Source: Epiperipatus broadwayi (taxonomy: Eukaryota; Onychophora; Udeonychophora; Euonychophora; Peripatidae). From it: a DNA stretch of 64,000 nt. Of this stretch, positions 22,257 through 33,192 are shown one piece after another. How positions within the stretch are numbered: the first letter of the stretch is position 1; each line of letters begins with the position of its first letter. The notes under the pieces were generated by a model that was not told where the DNA came from, did not search any database, and worked only from the letters and a program-made list of their open reading frames with translations. The stretch lies in contig JAQFVV010000277.1 of the NCBI GenBank assembly GCA_028023455.1, positions 932,001 to 996,000 of the forward strand, written 5' to 3'. A program made the translations under genes and the position numbers.

Positions 22257-23090
22257 TTTTTTTATCAAATTAATTATTTTGATTAATAATATTAACGAAA
22301 AGTTTAAAAAATATATAATGTGTTATTTAAAAAATATATAATGTGTTATTTAAATTTTCAGTCAATTACAATAAGATTTTGATTAAATTATATTATGCTC
22401 ATTCCAATTAGATATAGGAATAGTGTTAATATGCCTATCCTGAAACCAAGATGGGTTCAAATCACAATGTAATAATGATAGAATTAAGATTAACTTTAAA
22501 AGAATAAGAACCAATTAAATGGTCTGTTGAATAGTTGTTGACAGTTTAGAGAAGATGAATTTTCAAGTTTGTTGAATAAAATATTAAGTATAGATGGAAG
22601 ATAGCGAAATGATAAAAAATTCTAATGAAAGTTAATAAATTATAAATGAGGCAGAAAGGTTTAAAATATTGATAATGAAATGATTAATAAAATAGTATAC
22701 AAAAGATAGAATAGAAAATAGAAATGCTTTCTTAACAAAAACAAATTTGGAAAAGAATGTATGGAGATTAAGCAATACAGAGATGGTTAATTTGCCTTAT
22801 TATAGTAAACAGAAAGGAAAAAGTATGTTTACTAAAAACAAGTATTAAATGAAAATTACAAATGGTAAAAATGAATAATTAAATGGCTTTATTGCTAATG
22901 AGTTTGTAAGAACTTTGTTTGTTAGAAGAATCAGCAGTGAAATCCATTCAAGGACCTCATATTCCAAATCTGACACTACCACTGCATTAATCCATGAAAC
23001 ACTGAAAATGCTATTCTAATGAGATAAAAAAATTTGAAAGCATTGAAAAAAGAGATTGTGTAATAAAGTAGGAAGATTAAAGGCATTAAA
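22257..23090. other. unannotated AT-rich intronic DNA
   Basis: Two short direct repeats of 'aaaaaatatataatgtgtta' flank 22320. Nothing else is supported. Confidence 0.45.
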
Positions 23091-24030
23091 ACAGCGCACA
23101 CAGCAAGCTAGAGTAATCAATGGATGCTAGCTTGTGCGTAAAATCCTCATCTAGTGCCTACTCATCCAATATCCCCAGACTAGTTTCTGGTTTGTAGCCT
23201 TTGTTAGTGAGTTGCCTTAGTTCTGAGAGCACTGTGCCTAGATCTTAGGATCTAATGCAATCTGTCTAGCAACCACTTTTTGTCTCCACTTAACTACAAA
23301 ATATGAGTCTTAAATTGAAAACACTCCAATATTTTCAATCCAAGATCATCAGCTTATATAGTCATATGTCTGAACTCAGTTCAGTACCCATACATTTTGG
23401 TGTCTTTGGTTCTTTAATAACCATAGCCACCACTATCCTATTAGGAAGGATTGGTTTTAAGCCAATAAACATCACATGATCACCATTTCTTATGCTTGCT
23501 TACAACTGTTATTAAACAGGCAAAACTCACTATATGTATTGCCACACACAGCAAGCTAGAGTAATCAATGGATGCCAGAAGGTTTGTGCATAAAATCTCC
23601 ATCTAGTGCCTATTCATCCAATATCCCCAGACTAGTTTCTGGCTTTTGGCCTTTGTCAGTGAGGAGCCTTGGATCTAAGAGCAGTGCACCTAGATTTTAG
23701 GATCTAATGCAACCTTGCAACTTTTATCTCCACTTAACTACAAAACTATGAGTCTTAAATTGAAAACACCTTAATATTTTTAATCCAAGCTCATCAGCTT
23801 ATATAGTCATATAGGTCTGAATTCAGTTCAGTACCCATATATTTTAATATCTTTGATTTTTTAATAACCATATGCCACCACTATCCTATTAGGCAGGATT
23901 AGTTTTACGCACAAGCCTTTGGGCATCCATTGATTACTCCAGCTTGCTGTGTGTGGCAACACATATAGTGGGTTTTGTCTGTTTTAATAATAGTTATAAG
24001 AAAGCATAAGAGATGGTGATCATGCGAAGA
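23091..24030 (-). repeat. family A dimer with inverted ends
   Basis: A unit starting 'gcaagctagagtaatcaatg' occurs at 23103 and again at 23551 (period 448 bp). The right end (about 23915-24030) is the reverse complement of the unit start and of the DNA preceding the second copy, giving roughly 110-bp inverted ends. Each unit contains a family A hammerhead remnant on the - strand (23172-23215 and 23624-23665). This head-to-tail plus inverted-end layout resembles Penelope-type pseudo-LTR arrangements. Confidence 0.75.
23624..23665 (-). ncRNA. hammerhead ribozyme remnant, family A
   Basis: On the - strand: UCCUCA, CUGACAA, a stem II of GGC/GCC, GAAA, CUAG, UC, UGGGGA. Stem I (UCCUCA/UGGGGA) pairs at six positions with one G-U. 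The core has A where G8 should be, as expected from decay of a CpG (CTGACGA to CTGACAA). The partner copy at 23172-23215 is more damaged. Confidence 0.5.
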
Positions 24031-25320
24031 TATAAAGTCTATAACCATGATGAAGACTGGCAAATCACTAGGAATGGATTTCTGTGTGATCTTTAGAGAC
24101 CAGTTTAATAGAATTAGTTTAAGTTTCTGAAAGACCAGTAAATATATACTCCAATAATTAAGATTTTAAAATTTATTGCATTTTTTTTTATCACTGAGCT
24201 TACAACATTGTAACCCCCATACCCAATTCATATGTTGAAGTTCTGGTTTACTTAGAAGAGGCTTATCTATCTGACTCATGCATAGAATATCCTTGTTTGC
24301 TTGAAAAGGATTATAAATCAGAATGATCTGTGAATATTTAACAGTAGTTTGCAAGGATTATGAAAGTATTTTTGCAATTCATATACTGAAATTAATTATG
24401 ATAAATGGTAAAAGTTATACTTGAAGCAAATTACGAGAAAAAAAATAATGGCGGAAGTTGCTTACAATGAAATATAAGGAAGTACTGAAGCCTCATTGGA
24501 AGAATTTATCGTGACAAAATAAATGGTATTTATGTAAATACTGTTAATAAAGGGAAATGCACTTATTAATATGTATATATATATCTGATTCATATATAGA
24601 TTATAAATATTTAACAGTTAGTTAATTAAATCACACACAAGCATGTAAATGAGTATGTAGTTTGTCATCAGTATCAATGCATAGAGAAAAACAGCAACTA
24701 TCCTAATCACTATATAGTATTTTATTCCAGAATAAGCTGATTAGCAAGTGATCCTGGAAATTAACATAAGTTCCTGCCCATATCATCATGGAAACTTTTA
24801 ATATTTAAATTTAAAAAAGTGTGAATTTATTTGAGTGAAGAAATTTTATTACGTATTTGTATATAGTTTGCATTAATAAATAATGGGACAAGAGATAAAA
24901 TTAGAATTGTGAAAATTATTAAGAAATATTTGGAAAAGTTAATGTTTGCTTTATTGATTTTAAAAACTATTTGCTATAGTGAATTTGGTTAACGAGATTG
25001 ACCTGTCATTAAAAAAATCTGTGTGTGAATCCAAAATATTTGTGAAATTAAGTCTTTTTATAGAGAGATATATTAAGGGCATGCTGGTTTTTTCACTATC
25101 GCTATGCCACTACTATAAAATTTAATAAGAAATAGATATCAGATGTTAGTACTTAATTCACCCCCATCTTCTTAACCAATAACTCCAGACTAGTGAGAAG
25201 CTTTGAATTTTAGAACAATGCATCTGATAAAAGCTGTCAGCTTTAAACTAATCTGGGGATATTAAATAGGGAAGCTCATAATAGGGATTTATTAAGTACT
25301 ACAATCTAATATCTATTACT
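24031..25320. other. unannotated intronic DNA
   Basis: At about 25160-25280 there is a fragment of the family A unit (ataactccagactagtgag, then aaactaatctggggatatt) with the ribozyme core deleted. Otherwise nothing was recognised. Confidence 0.45.
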
Positions 25321-25321
25321 T

Positions 25322-25850
25322 ACTAAGGCGGCTACTCTTATCTTTATAAAAGTTGCTATCTAGTGTCGAGGTTTGAGAAGCCCCTCTATCTGCAAATAAA
25401 GATATTGTTTGACTATTATAAACCTTCAAAGTGCATATGATATAGGTTAAAGCCTGTCTCTAAAATATTTACATATACTTTCTGTGTGCTTAATAAATAA
25501 TTACAACTTTATAGTAGTTTCTATATTTCCAGTATAAAGATCATAATATTAACTCGTAAATCACAAGATTTCACAAAGGTTAATTTGTAAAGGAAATAGT
25601 GGACTTAAACAGTGAAGAGAATAAGAGCTTCACCCTCCCAAATCAAGATGCTCCAGATTGGCCTATATAAGTGGAAAGTTAGGTTCAAGAAAAGATGGCT
25701 ACTCTTATCTTTATAAAAGTCACTATCTTGTGTCGAGGTTTGAGAGGTCCCTCTATCAGCAAATACATATATTGTTAGATTATTATGAACATTCAAGGCA
25801 TATATGATATAGGTTAAAACCTGTCTCTAAGGTATTTACTAAGCTTACTG
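25322..25850. repeat. two direct copies of a 170-bp repeat
   Basis: The block 'gctactcttatctttataa' followed by 'gtgtcgaggtttgag' and 'ggttaaagcctgtctctaa' occurs at about 25327-25500 and 25693-25850. It is seen inverted at 28795-28930 and as a palindrome at 27092-27296. It is a small non-coding repeat family of unknown type. Confidence 0.7.
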
Positions 25851-27091
25851 TAACTGGCTTAGAGATGATGTATGGTGCTAAAATAGCAAAATGTAAGCTG
25901 GAGTGATGTGATAGAATTGTGATATTTTATTGATTTATTAGAGCTAGATTAGGGAGGAGTGCAAAGACAGGAATGTTATTTATTGGTGTTCAATTTAATA
26001 TTTATATAAATGTGTGATAATTTGATAAAAATAGTCTGTGCATTTAGTTGTTGTTGCCATAGCAATACTTGCAGATGCTGAGAATGAATTTAATAAAATG
26101 GTTAGTAGGAATGAATTATTTTAGAAAACAAAGTAATTTACTTAAAGTAATTATTATATAAGGGATTTGAACTCAGAATTTCACACAACCCTCAACTCTC
26201 CATACCATCTCATATTGCTGACCCACCTGATCACACACATGTTTGAGTAGAGAAATTATAGGGAAGGTAAAATAATATTTTTTTAAAAATTTATAAAATA
26301 TTGTTATCTGATTTTTAAAATCTGGGATTGAATATAGAGCCAGTAAACTTGAAAACCTTTCTTTTAGGCTTTGGATTTTTGTTTAGATAGATTTTCATAG
26401 CCATTACATCTAATAATCCAATATTGATTAGTAAGTAAGTATATAGCTTTTCTTAGTTATAAGTAAAACAAAAATAGGTCATTTAAACTTTCACAATCTA
26501 ACAATTGGGAAACCAATTGGAATATTTTTTCCCACAGCTTTTCTATTAGGGGCTGTTGGAGTCTGTGCTATCATTATAGTAGAGTAGTAATTGGCAAGTT
26601 AAACAATCCTTTAATCATTGTAGCAGATTATTTTATAATTCCATAAAATTAGAATTAAGGAAGAGATGTGATAGATGTTATGGTTGGAATGTATTTTTGG
26701 AGGGAGCAGAGTCATGGACTTTTGGAAAAGAAATGGAGATAAGATTAAAGATTAGATTTATAAAGATTATTTATTGAGAAAATTATGAAGTAAACGAGAT
26801 ATTAGATTGGGAATGCATTTAGAAAGAAATAAATTATAAATGAAGCCTGGGGTGTTTATTAATTCCTATCTAATATTGATTTTCCTTTTGTTTATGTTTG
26901 TAATTTAAAATTTGCAAAAGTGTTTTTAATATCTGCATAATGAAAAGGTTTTTATTTTTTCTTGATGATATAGAATCAACTGAGTGCAGTTTCAGTGATG
27001 TTCACCAGAATCATAGCTCTCACAGATAAAAAAATGTATGTTGCTTGATTTATATAATCAGATGATAATGAATGTATTTTATTCAAATAAA
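25851..27091. other. unannotated intronic DNA with one SINE-like tail
   Basis: At about 26162-26245 the - strand carries the tRNA-like end also found at 56339-56528 (gtgatcaggtgggtcagca ... gagttcaaatcc). The rest has no supported feature. Confidence 0.45.
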
Positions 27092-27296
27092 TTATGTAAA
27101 TAGTCTGAACAGGCACTAACCTGTATTCAGTGTGCTTTAAAATTTGCAATAATCAAGCACACCTTGCTGACAGAGGGATCTTCCAAACCACGACACAAGA
27201 TAGCGACTTGCTCTCTGTCGACAAGGTGTGCTTGATTATTGCGAATTTTAAAGCACATTGAATACAGGTTAGTGTCTGTTCAGACTATTTACATAA
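27092..27296. repeat. foldback repeat with 74-bp arms
   Basis: 27092-27165 and 27223-27296 are reverse complements with only a few mismatches, around a 57-bp loop. It belongs to the same family as 25322-25850 and 28795-28930. No coding sequence and no clear target duplication were seen. Confidence 0.85.
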
Positions 27297-28794
27297 GCTC
27301 TCTGTGCACTCTATAAATTAACTACTACTCAAATAAGTTATTTAAATATTCCACTTATCTAGATAACTGGATGTTTTTTTCTTTCTTGTTAATGACATTT
27401 TTATTGTTGGCAATGAATCGTGTCTCTCTAATTTTTTTTTTGTATCATCCTACTCCACACACATGAGACTGTTGGTATTTGTAATTTTAAGTTCATAATA
27501 TTTGACAGAAACTTAAGTTCTTCAATTAGAATTTACTTAAAAAAAATTTAAGAAACCCTTTTCAGACTTTTAAAAATAGAGTGTGATGAAAATATAAATA
27601 CATTTAAAGATATTCATGGAAAAAAGATATGTTGGATTAATGATTCCATTAGAATCATGTTTGAATTTTTTTTAAAAAATACATAGATTAATCTTTAATT
27701 GGTTTTAATCTTTATATCTAGATTAAGTACGATATGATAATCTTTAGCGTAATAAATGATTAGTAATAATCATTAATGTACCTACTTAAAGTGAGAAGTA
27801 TCAAAGTTGTGACTACAGAAAGTTTGATACTTATAAATCAAATTGTAATAATCATTTAAATTTTAATGAATTACTATTACGGTTATTCATTTTCTATGCC
27901 TTTTAACCTAGACATATTATTTTTTATAAAACAATATTTTCAGAAATTAATTCTTTCAAATTTCAAAAATAATTTTAAGTGACATCTAATATTTAATGTT
28001 TTTTGTTATTATTAATGCAATTAATTACATTTATTGTATTACTAATAAATAAATTATTTTTAATACAATTAAATAATTAATTTTTTAAATTGAATATATT
28101 TGCATTTATTGCGATAAAAGCTTTTATTGATCCATGCATGCACACCCACATTTTATTTTCATTATTATTATTTAAAATCTTTAAATATTTATGCACACAA
28201 AATAAAAACAGAATTTTAGGCACAATTTCTAGAAATGTATATATATAAGGTATTGTGCATAATAATACATTTATTTGTTATAGTATAAGCTGAGATATTT
28301 TTTTTTTTGTTAATTTCTAAACTAACTTAAGATTTTTTTTTTTTTGAATTTTCATTAAATTAGTCATTCAATTATTGATTGGTAAATGGATATTCTAGCT
28401 ATTTTTAACTATAGAATGAAACCAGAAAACCGTACATCCTCACTATTAGATATTTGACTAGACTTTTATTGTCTTCACTTATATCTCAAATGTTGGAAAT
28501 GCTTTTGATTTGCAGAGAAATGTTGAATTGGAATAGGTTAAGCTCACTCTAGGTGTGAAATAAATAAATAAGCTCATCATCTTTACATCAGAAAACTATG
28601 CAAAGATTAGAGCAGCCATCTATTCTTTGTGTTTTCATTAAACTTAACTTATTCTCAATATTGGAAATTTAGAAATGGAATTAATACTTAAGCCAAATCT
28701 AAATATGACATTGTTAGTTAAGAAATAATAATCATTTAGAGTTATAATTATTTGGTAAACACACAGGAAGTGTACATAAATACTTTTAAGACAG
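27297..28794. other. unannotated AT-rich intronic DNA
   Basis: Homopolymer-rich sequence without a supported gene or repeat. Confidence 0.45.
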
Positions 28795-28935
28795 GCTATA
28801 AACTGTATCAAATAAGCTTTGAAATTTATAGTAGTCAAGCAATATCTTTATTTTGCCGATAGAAGGACCTCTCAAATCACAACACAAGATAGCAACTGTT
28901 ATAAAGTTAAGAGTGACCATCTTATCTTTAAGTAA
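28795..28935 (-). repeat. inverted copy of the 25.3-kb repeat
   Basis: It contains 'agacaggct', 'aagcaatatctttatttt' and 'aagatagcaactgttataa', the reverse complement of the block order at 25327-25480. Confidence 0.7.
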
Positions 28936-29159
28936 ATGATAAAGATAGTGTTTAATTTGTAAAAGCCTAACTTTAATATCACTGAAAGCACAAATAAAAG
29001 ATGGCTGCTTTATTTTTTATATAGTTTGCTGATGTAAAGATGGTACGGTTATTTATTTATTTCATGCTAGACAAAACTTAGCCATTTTTAGTTTGATTTA
29101 TATCAATTAAACTATGTCTATTTAATATATATATAAAGACATGTGAAAACCACAAAATC

Positions 29160-29360
29160 TTTAATTAATAGTTGAACTGCCCTCTAGCTGCCATGTTCAA
29201 TAAATTTTTACTATAAGAAAATGGACTACTTTGTTTTTATTTAGAGTTATCCAGAACAATAAATAAATAAAAAGTTTTAAAATATAGTAAGTGATCAATT
29301 TTCTTATTATAAAAAGTTATTGAACATGGCAGCCAGAGGGCAGTTCAACTGTTAATTAAA
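29160..29360. repeat. foldback repeat with 63-bp arms
   Basis: Arms 29160-29222 and 29297-29360 share 'gttgaactgccctct' / 'agagggcagttcaac' and 'gccatgttcaata' in reverse. The loop is 75 bp. It is a MITE-like non-coding element. Confidence 0.85.
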
Positions 29361-29654
29361 TAGACTTCATGATTTTAACATGACTTCATATTTATTCAAT
29401 ATTAAAATATTTATCGTTACATGTATGTTGAAATGATGGGCAAAAAATGTTTTATAAATCTTGTTTTTAAGAACAGCTTCCTTTAATAAAAAATAAAATG
29501 AAATAATAGTAACTGACTTTTCTATAAGATAACCTTCACCCCAACTGGTATTTTTCCCATTTAATGCTTGTCAAAACATTAGTTGGTATTATTTCATTTT
29601 ACTTTCGGTTAATCTTTTATTAAACACCGTTTCTCCCAAAAATATGATTTAAAA

Positions 29655-29881
29655 CATATATATTGCAATGAACGGGACCTTGGATGGAAATATCACTTTA
29701 TAATTCAGATAAATATATATCCATCTTTATTGTTAAATGGGTGTTGTCTTGACAACAGTTTAAAATTGTTGATTGTTAATGATATTGGGATTGTGTAAGT
29801 GTTGACTGGCTTTTAATGATATATATATATTGCAATGGACTGGACCTTGAATGGAAATATCAATTTATAGTTCAGATAAAG
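29655..29881. repeat. direct duplication of about 60 bp
   Basis: The block 'atatatattgcaatg ... ggaccttg.atggaaatatca' occurs at about 29657-29712 and 29821-29880, with 105 bp between. Confidence 0.75.
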
Positions 29882-30736
29882 TAGTATTTTCCATTCTTTA
29901 TCAATTGTCTATCGTAGCACAGCCACAAAAAGAGATTTATTTTGATATAAAAATAAAACTAAGGATCCACCCACACACTGTCAGAATAAAGTTAGATGAG
30001 ACAATATTACTTAAGATTCATCTAGATACTAATATAAATAATCCTAATCACATAGCCAAACTAAGCCCATACATAGTTAAATAAATAATCAAATATTTTA
30101 TAATATAACACAAATATTGCAAAACTATGACAATCAGTGAGCATTGCTGAAGTAAATGTAACTAAGATAATAAAAAAAAAAAAATAGAGAACGCCCCCTT
30201 TGAAAAATCATTAAAATAAAATTAAAATTCCTCCAAGATCAAATCAACGCTTGTCAATCCCACCCTTGATTATGAAATTTACAAACTTTTCTCTGCTCTC
30301 AATAAATGAAATTAAGGACACTTAGTGATATTAATATTTAAACACATATATATAGCTTAGCAGTCTAATGTCATTAAATTCCTCTTGTAGAAATAATAAG
30401 CATTATGACACACAAATAATTACATTACTTCTGCTCCACTGCTAATATTTAAAATTACATAAATGATGAGATCAATAGAGAATGAAAATTTCTATGCTAA
30501 TTTGGGATTTTCAATCCTGATGAGTTCACTAGAAGGAGAACTGAATGGTTTGTTACTGCTTCTATCAACTTTTATTCTGGAGTACTAGTGTTAACATTAA
30601 AGATTTACTGTAAATATTAATTTTATAAACATTAATTATATGTTTTTAGTCTGGAAATAAGCTTTAAAATTAATTCATGTTTTTGATATATATATATATC
30701 CCAGTGTGTATTTCTGGCTGAAAGTTCGAATAGAAA
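29882..30736. other. unannotated intronic DNA
   Basis: A 77-codon open frame (29851-30084) has no recognisable similarity. Nothing else is supported. Confidence 0.4.
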
Positions 30737-30876
30737 AATGTTCAAACCACTCTCCCAGATATTGTTTTTTTTTTTCAGCAACACACTCTGTGAATACATA
30801 TAAAGTCTAAGCTTTATATTTATTCACAGAGTGCGTTGCTGAAAAAACATAACATTTGAGAGGGTAATTTGAACAT
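30737..30876. repeat. foldback repeat with about 66-bp arms
   Basis: Arms 30737-30804 and 30811-30876 meet at a 6-nt loop (tctaag). The inner 32 bp (ttcagcaacacactctgtg...) are nearly perfect. It would form a strong hairpin. Confidence 0.88.
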
Positions 30877-30970
30877 TTATATGTATGTAAATAAAATAAA
30901 GTGTCCATTATCGAATAATGATTATAATTAAATTATAATAAAAATAATACAATATAACAATGATAGTGTA

Positions 30971-31138
30971 TCTCACAAATAACTATAATAAACCACAGTA
31001 CTTCCAGGATTATAATATAATTGAAAGTATGTCTGTGGTTTATTATAGTTATTTGTAAGATTAAATGGTTTCCAGTTAAAAAAGGTTAGGAAAATAACTG
31101 AAAGTACTTCTGAGGTTTATTATAGTTATTTATAAGAT
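30971..31138. repeat. foldback repeat with a duplicated right arm
   Basis: The left arm 30971-31005 (caaataactataataaacc) is matched in reverse by 31032-31061 and again by 31102-31138. Two hairpin choices are therefore possible. Confidence 0.8.
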
Positions 31139-31224
31139 ATATTATCATTATTATACTTTATTATTTTTATTATATATATATAATATAAATCCGTTAATTA
31201 AAAAACTATTGTAATAACAATAAA

Positions 31225-31425
31225 AATAATAGATATAACAGTAATTAACTATTATATACAGTCTTTCAATTTGCAGAAGTACTTTTGGTTAATTTCTTAA
31301 CCTGCATCATCAACTGCATTTTGTTTTGTTTTTTTAATTTAACAGCAGTTGAGGCAAGTTAAGGAATTAACCAAAAGTACTTATATGGATTGAAATATTG
31401 TATATAATAGTTAATTACTATTACA
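31225..31425. repeat. foldback repeat with about 80-bp arms
   Basis: 31225-31306 and 31337-31425 are reverse complements, including 'agtacttttggttaatt' and 'agtaattaactattatata'. It ends about 220 bp before the second exchanger exon. Confidence 0.85.
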
Positions 31426-31648
31426 TTTATTATTTTTTATTCTTATATATATATAATAACAGTCAAAGCTTAAAAAAGCTATAGAATATCCACAAAATGA
31501 TGAATTCCTCCTTTTATTTATAGTGGTTGCCTTGAGAACAGACTGTTGATACTCCATTGATTTTATAAGCTTTGGCTGTTATCACATAAATAACATTTGA
31601 AAATCAGTTCCCCATTGGAAAATTATTGTTTATATATTATATTTTAAG

Positions 31649-31738
31649 GGTATAAGCATCAAGCCTTTAGTAAAGTTACTTCAAATTAAAACTCTCCAAA
31701 AGACAAAACTTTCACTAACTGCCGAAATAAACTCTTCG
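31649..31738 (+). CDS. SLC9A: Na+/H+ exchanger (SLC9A/NHE) internal exon
   Basis: This 30-codon exon reads GISIKPLVKLLQIKTLQ followed by KTKLSLTAEINSS. It matches the NHE segment GhTIKPLVxxLxVKR...LNEEL that follows the last membrane helix and starts the cytoplasmic linker. Splice sites are an acceptor (attttaag) and a donor (tcg/gtaagt), phase 0 on both sides. It joins in frame to the exon ending ...TVFIQ upstream and to the one starting VVDHIMAG downstream. Comparison with human NHE2/NHE3 suggests no residues are missing at either junction. The 16.1-kb intron that follows holds a 4.6-kb LTR element and a LINE. Confidence in the exon is high; the exact paralogue is unresolved. Confidence 0.93.
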
Positions 31739-31991
31739 GTAAGTCACTGATTTCATATGAATTTAAGTTATTAAAGATATTATAAAATTTAATGTATAAA
31801 TTTTATTTATATAATTTTGTTATATAATTTTTTTTTTAGTTTTTATAAAGAAAATTTTTTTTTAATGAATTAAAAATTGAAAGCTAATAAATGTAGATGA
31901 CTTAGATTCTGTATTTAATAATTAATAAAAAAATGTTTGTATAGTTAAATTATTTTACATCATATATTTCTCTGACATCTTATTATCTGTA

Positions 31992-32030
<39 letters not shown>

Positions 32031-33192
32031 CAATCAGAATTAAAAATAAAACCAAGTTGTTTTGATAGAAAAATTGTTTTTGTTTAATAACACATAATAT
32101 AGTGGTAATAAATGAAAATTTTTTGACAAATTTAAACTGTTTTATTTGTTAATCATTATGCTTGAAATTAATATAATGCTGGATGTTCCTATTGTGTGTT
32201 TTTTTTATTGTTTTATATGAGCCTTCAGACATAATTTATTATTATATTTGTTTAAAAATATATTTTTATATATTTATACACAGTATAACTTAATGAAAAG
32301 GTTTTTTATGATTAGTTCCTTCTCCAAAATGCTTGTAGTGCCCTATTTAAATAAATGCATGTGTCACATAGCAGCATAGTTGATCTATTTACCACAAAAA
32401 TTTTAAGATATTAGTGTGGTTGGATCATAAGTTATAGCATGAAATATGACAGTCCATTTATCCTTTGACTTAAATAAAACAACATGCTAATATTAAATAT
32501 TATTTTAAATTGGGTGAACCAGCTATTGAAACATTTGAAATAATTCAATCTGTATATAGTACTGAAGCTATGCATGTTTTCAAGCAATTTTCAAGACTTC
32601 ATAATGAAGGAAAGAGCATTGAAGAAAATCCATGAATGTTTAAAACACATTGTTAAATTTCATGTCATAATTCACTCTAGGCATGCTAGTGCCTTAACAT
32701 GTTTGGGACCCATATCTGAACTATGTTATTTTGTAACTCATGCATTGATTCAGAGATGGTTCTGCATGCAACATGGAGAAAAAAAACATTCACCTTTTGA
32801 CTGGAACATATGCATTGTATATCTTCTAAAATAAAATGGGATAAATATTTATAAAGTGCACATAACACACTTTTGTGAGCTTTTCATCTGAAAACCTAAA
32901 TTTTTAAAAATTATCAGGAAAAAAGCCTAAAATATTATCTAATTAAAAAATAATTATTTGTTAAATACTATTTTAAATAATATTCTATAATATAAAAATT
33001 GCATTTACTTGACTTGAAAATTGCTTCATTATAGTTATTTTAATCCCACCAAAAGTGGAATTTGACCTGTCTTTGAGATTCCGGAAATCCATTGTCTAAA
33101 ACTACAACTTTAATTTATAAATCATAACTATAGTAAAAATCAGTCATATATCACATGACCTATATAGCTTGTATTACTAATATGTAATATAT
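31739..33192. other. intronic DNA, mostly unannotated
   Basis: It includes a GA microsatellite (32001-32026). The segment at 32340-32830 shares 'gcatgctagtgcctta' and 'attcagag' blocks with 54690-54860, suggesting an old repeat of unknown class. No gene is supported. Confidence 0.45.
32001..32026. repeat. GA dinucleotide microsatellite
   Basis: A run of about 13 GA units after an oligo-A stretch. Confidence 0.9.

Larger units (their letters stand above)
14448..31648 (+). other. 17.2-kb intron of the exchanger gene
   Basis: The flanking exons join in phase with continuous NHE homology, so everything between is a single intron if the gene is spliced conventionally. It contains inverted-repeat elements at 14.65-15.2, 23.1-24.0, 27.1, 29.2, 30.8 and 31.0-31.4 kb, a probable hAT element (16576-21818), hammerhead family B copies, simple repeats and unclassified AT-rich DNA. 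I see no other coding exon in it. Confidence 0.85.

Noticed and set aside
25327-27296. Hammerhead in the 170-bp repeat family (CTGATAGAGGGACCTCTCAAAC)
   Set aside because: The invariant GA of CUGANGA and the G of GAAA are missing in all copies seen, and no stem I could be drawn. Resemblance is superficial.
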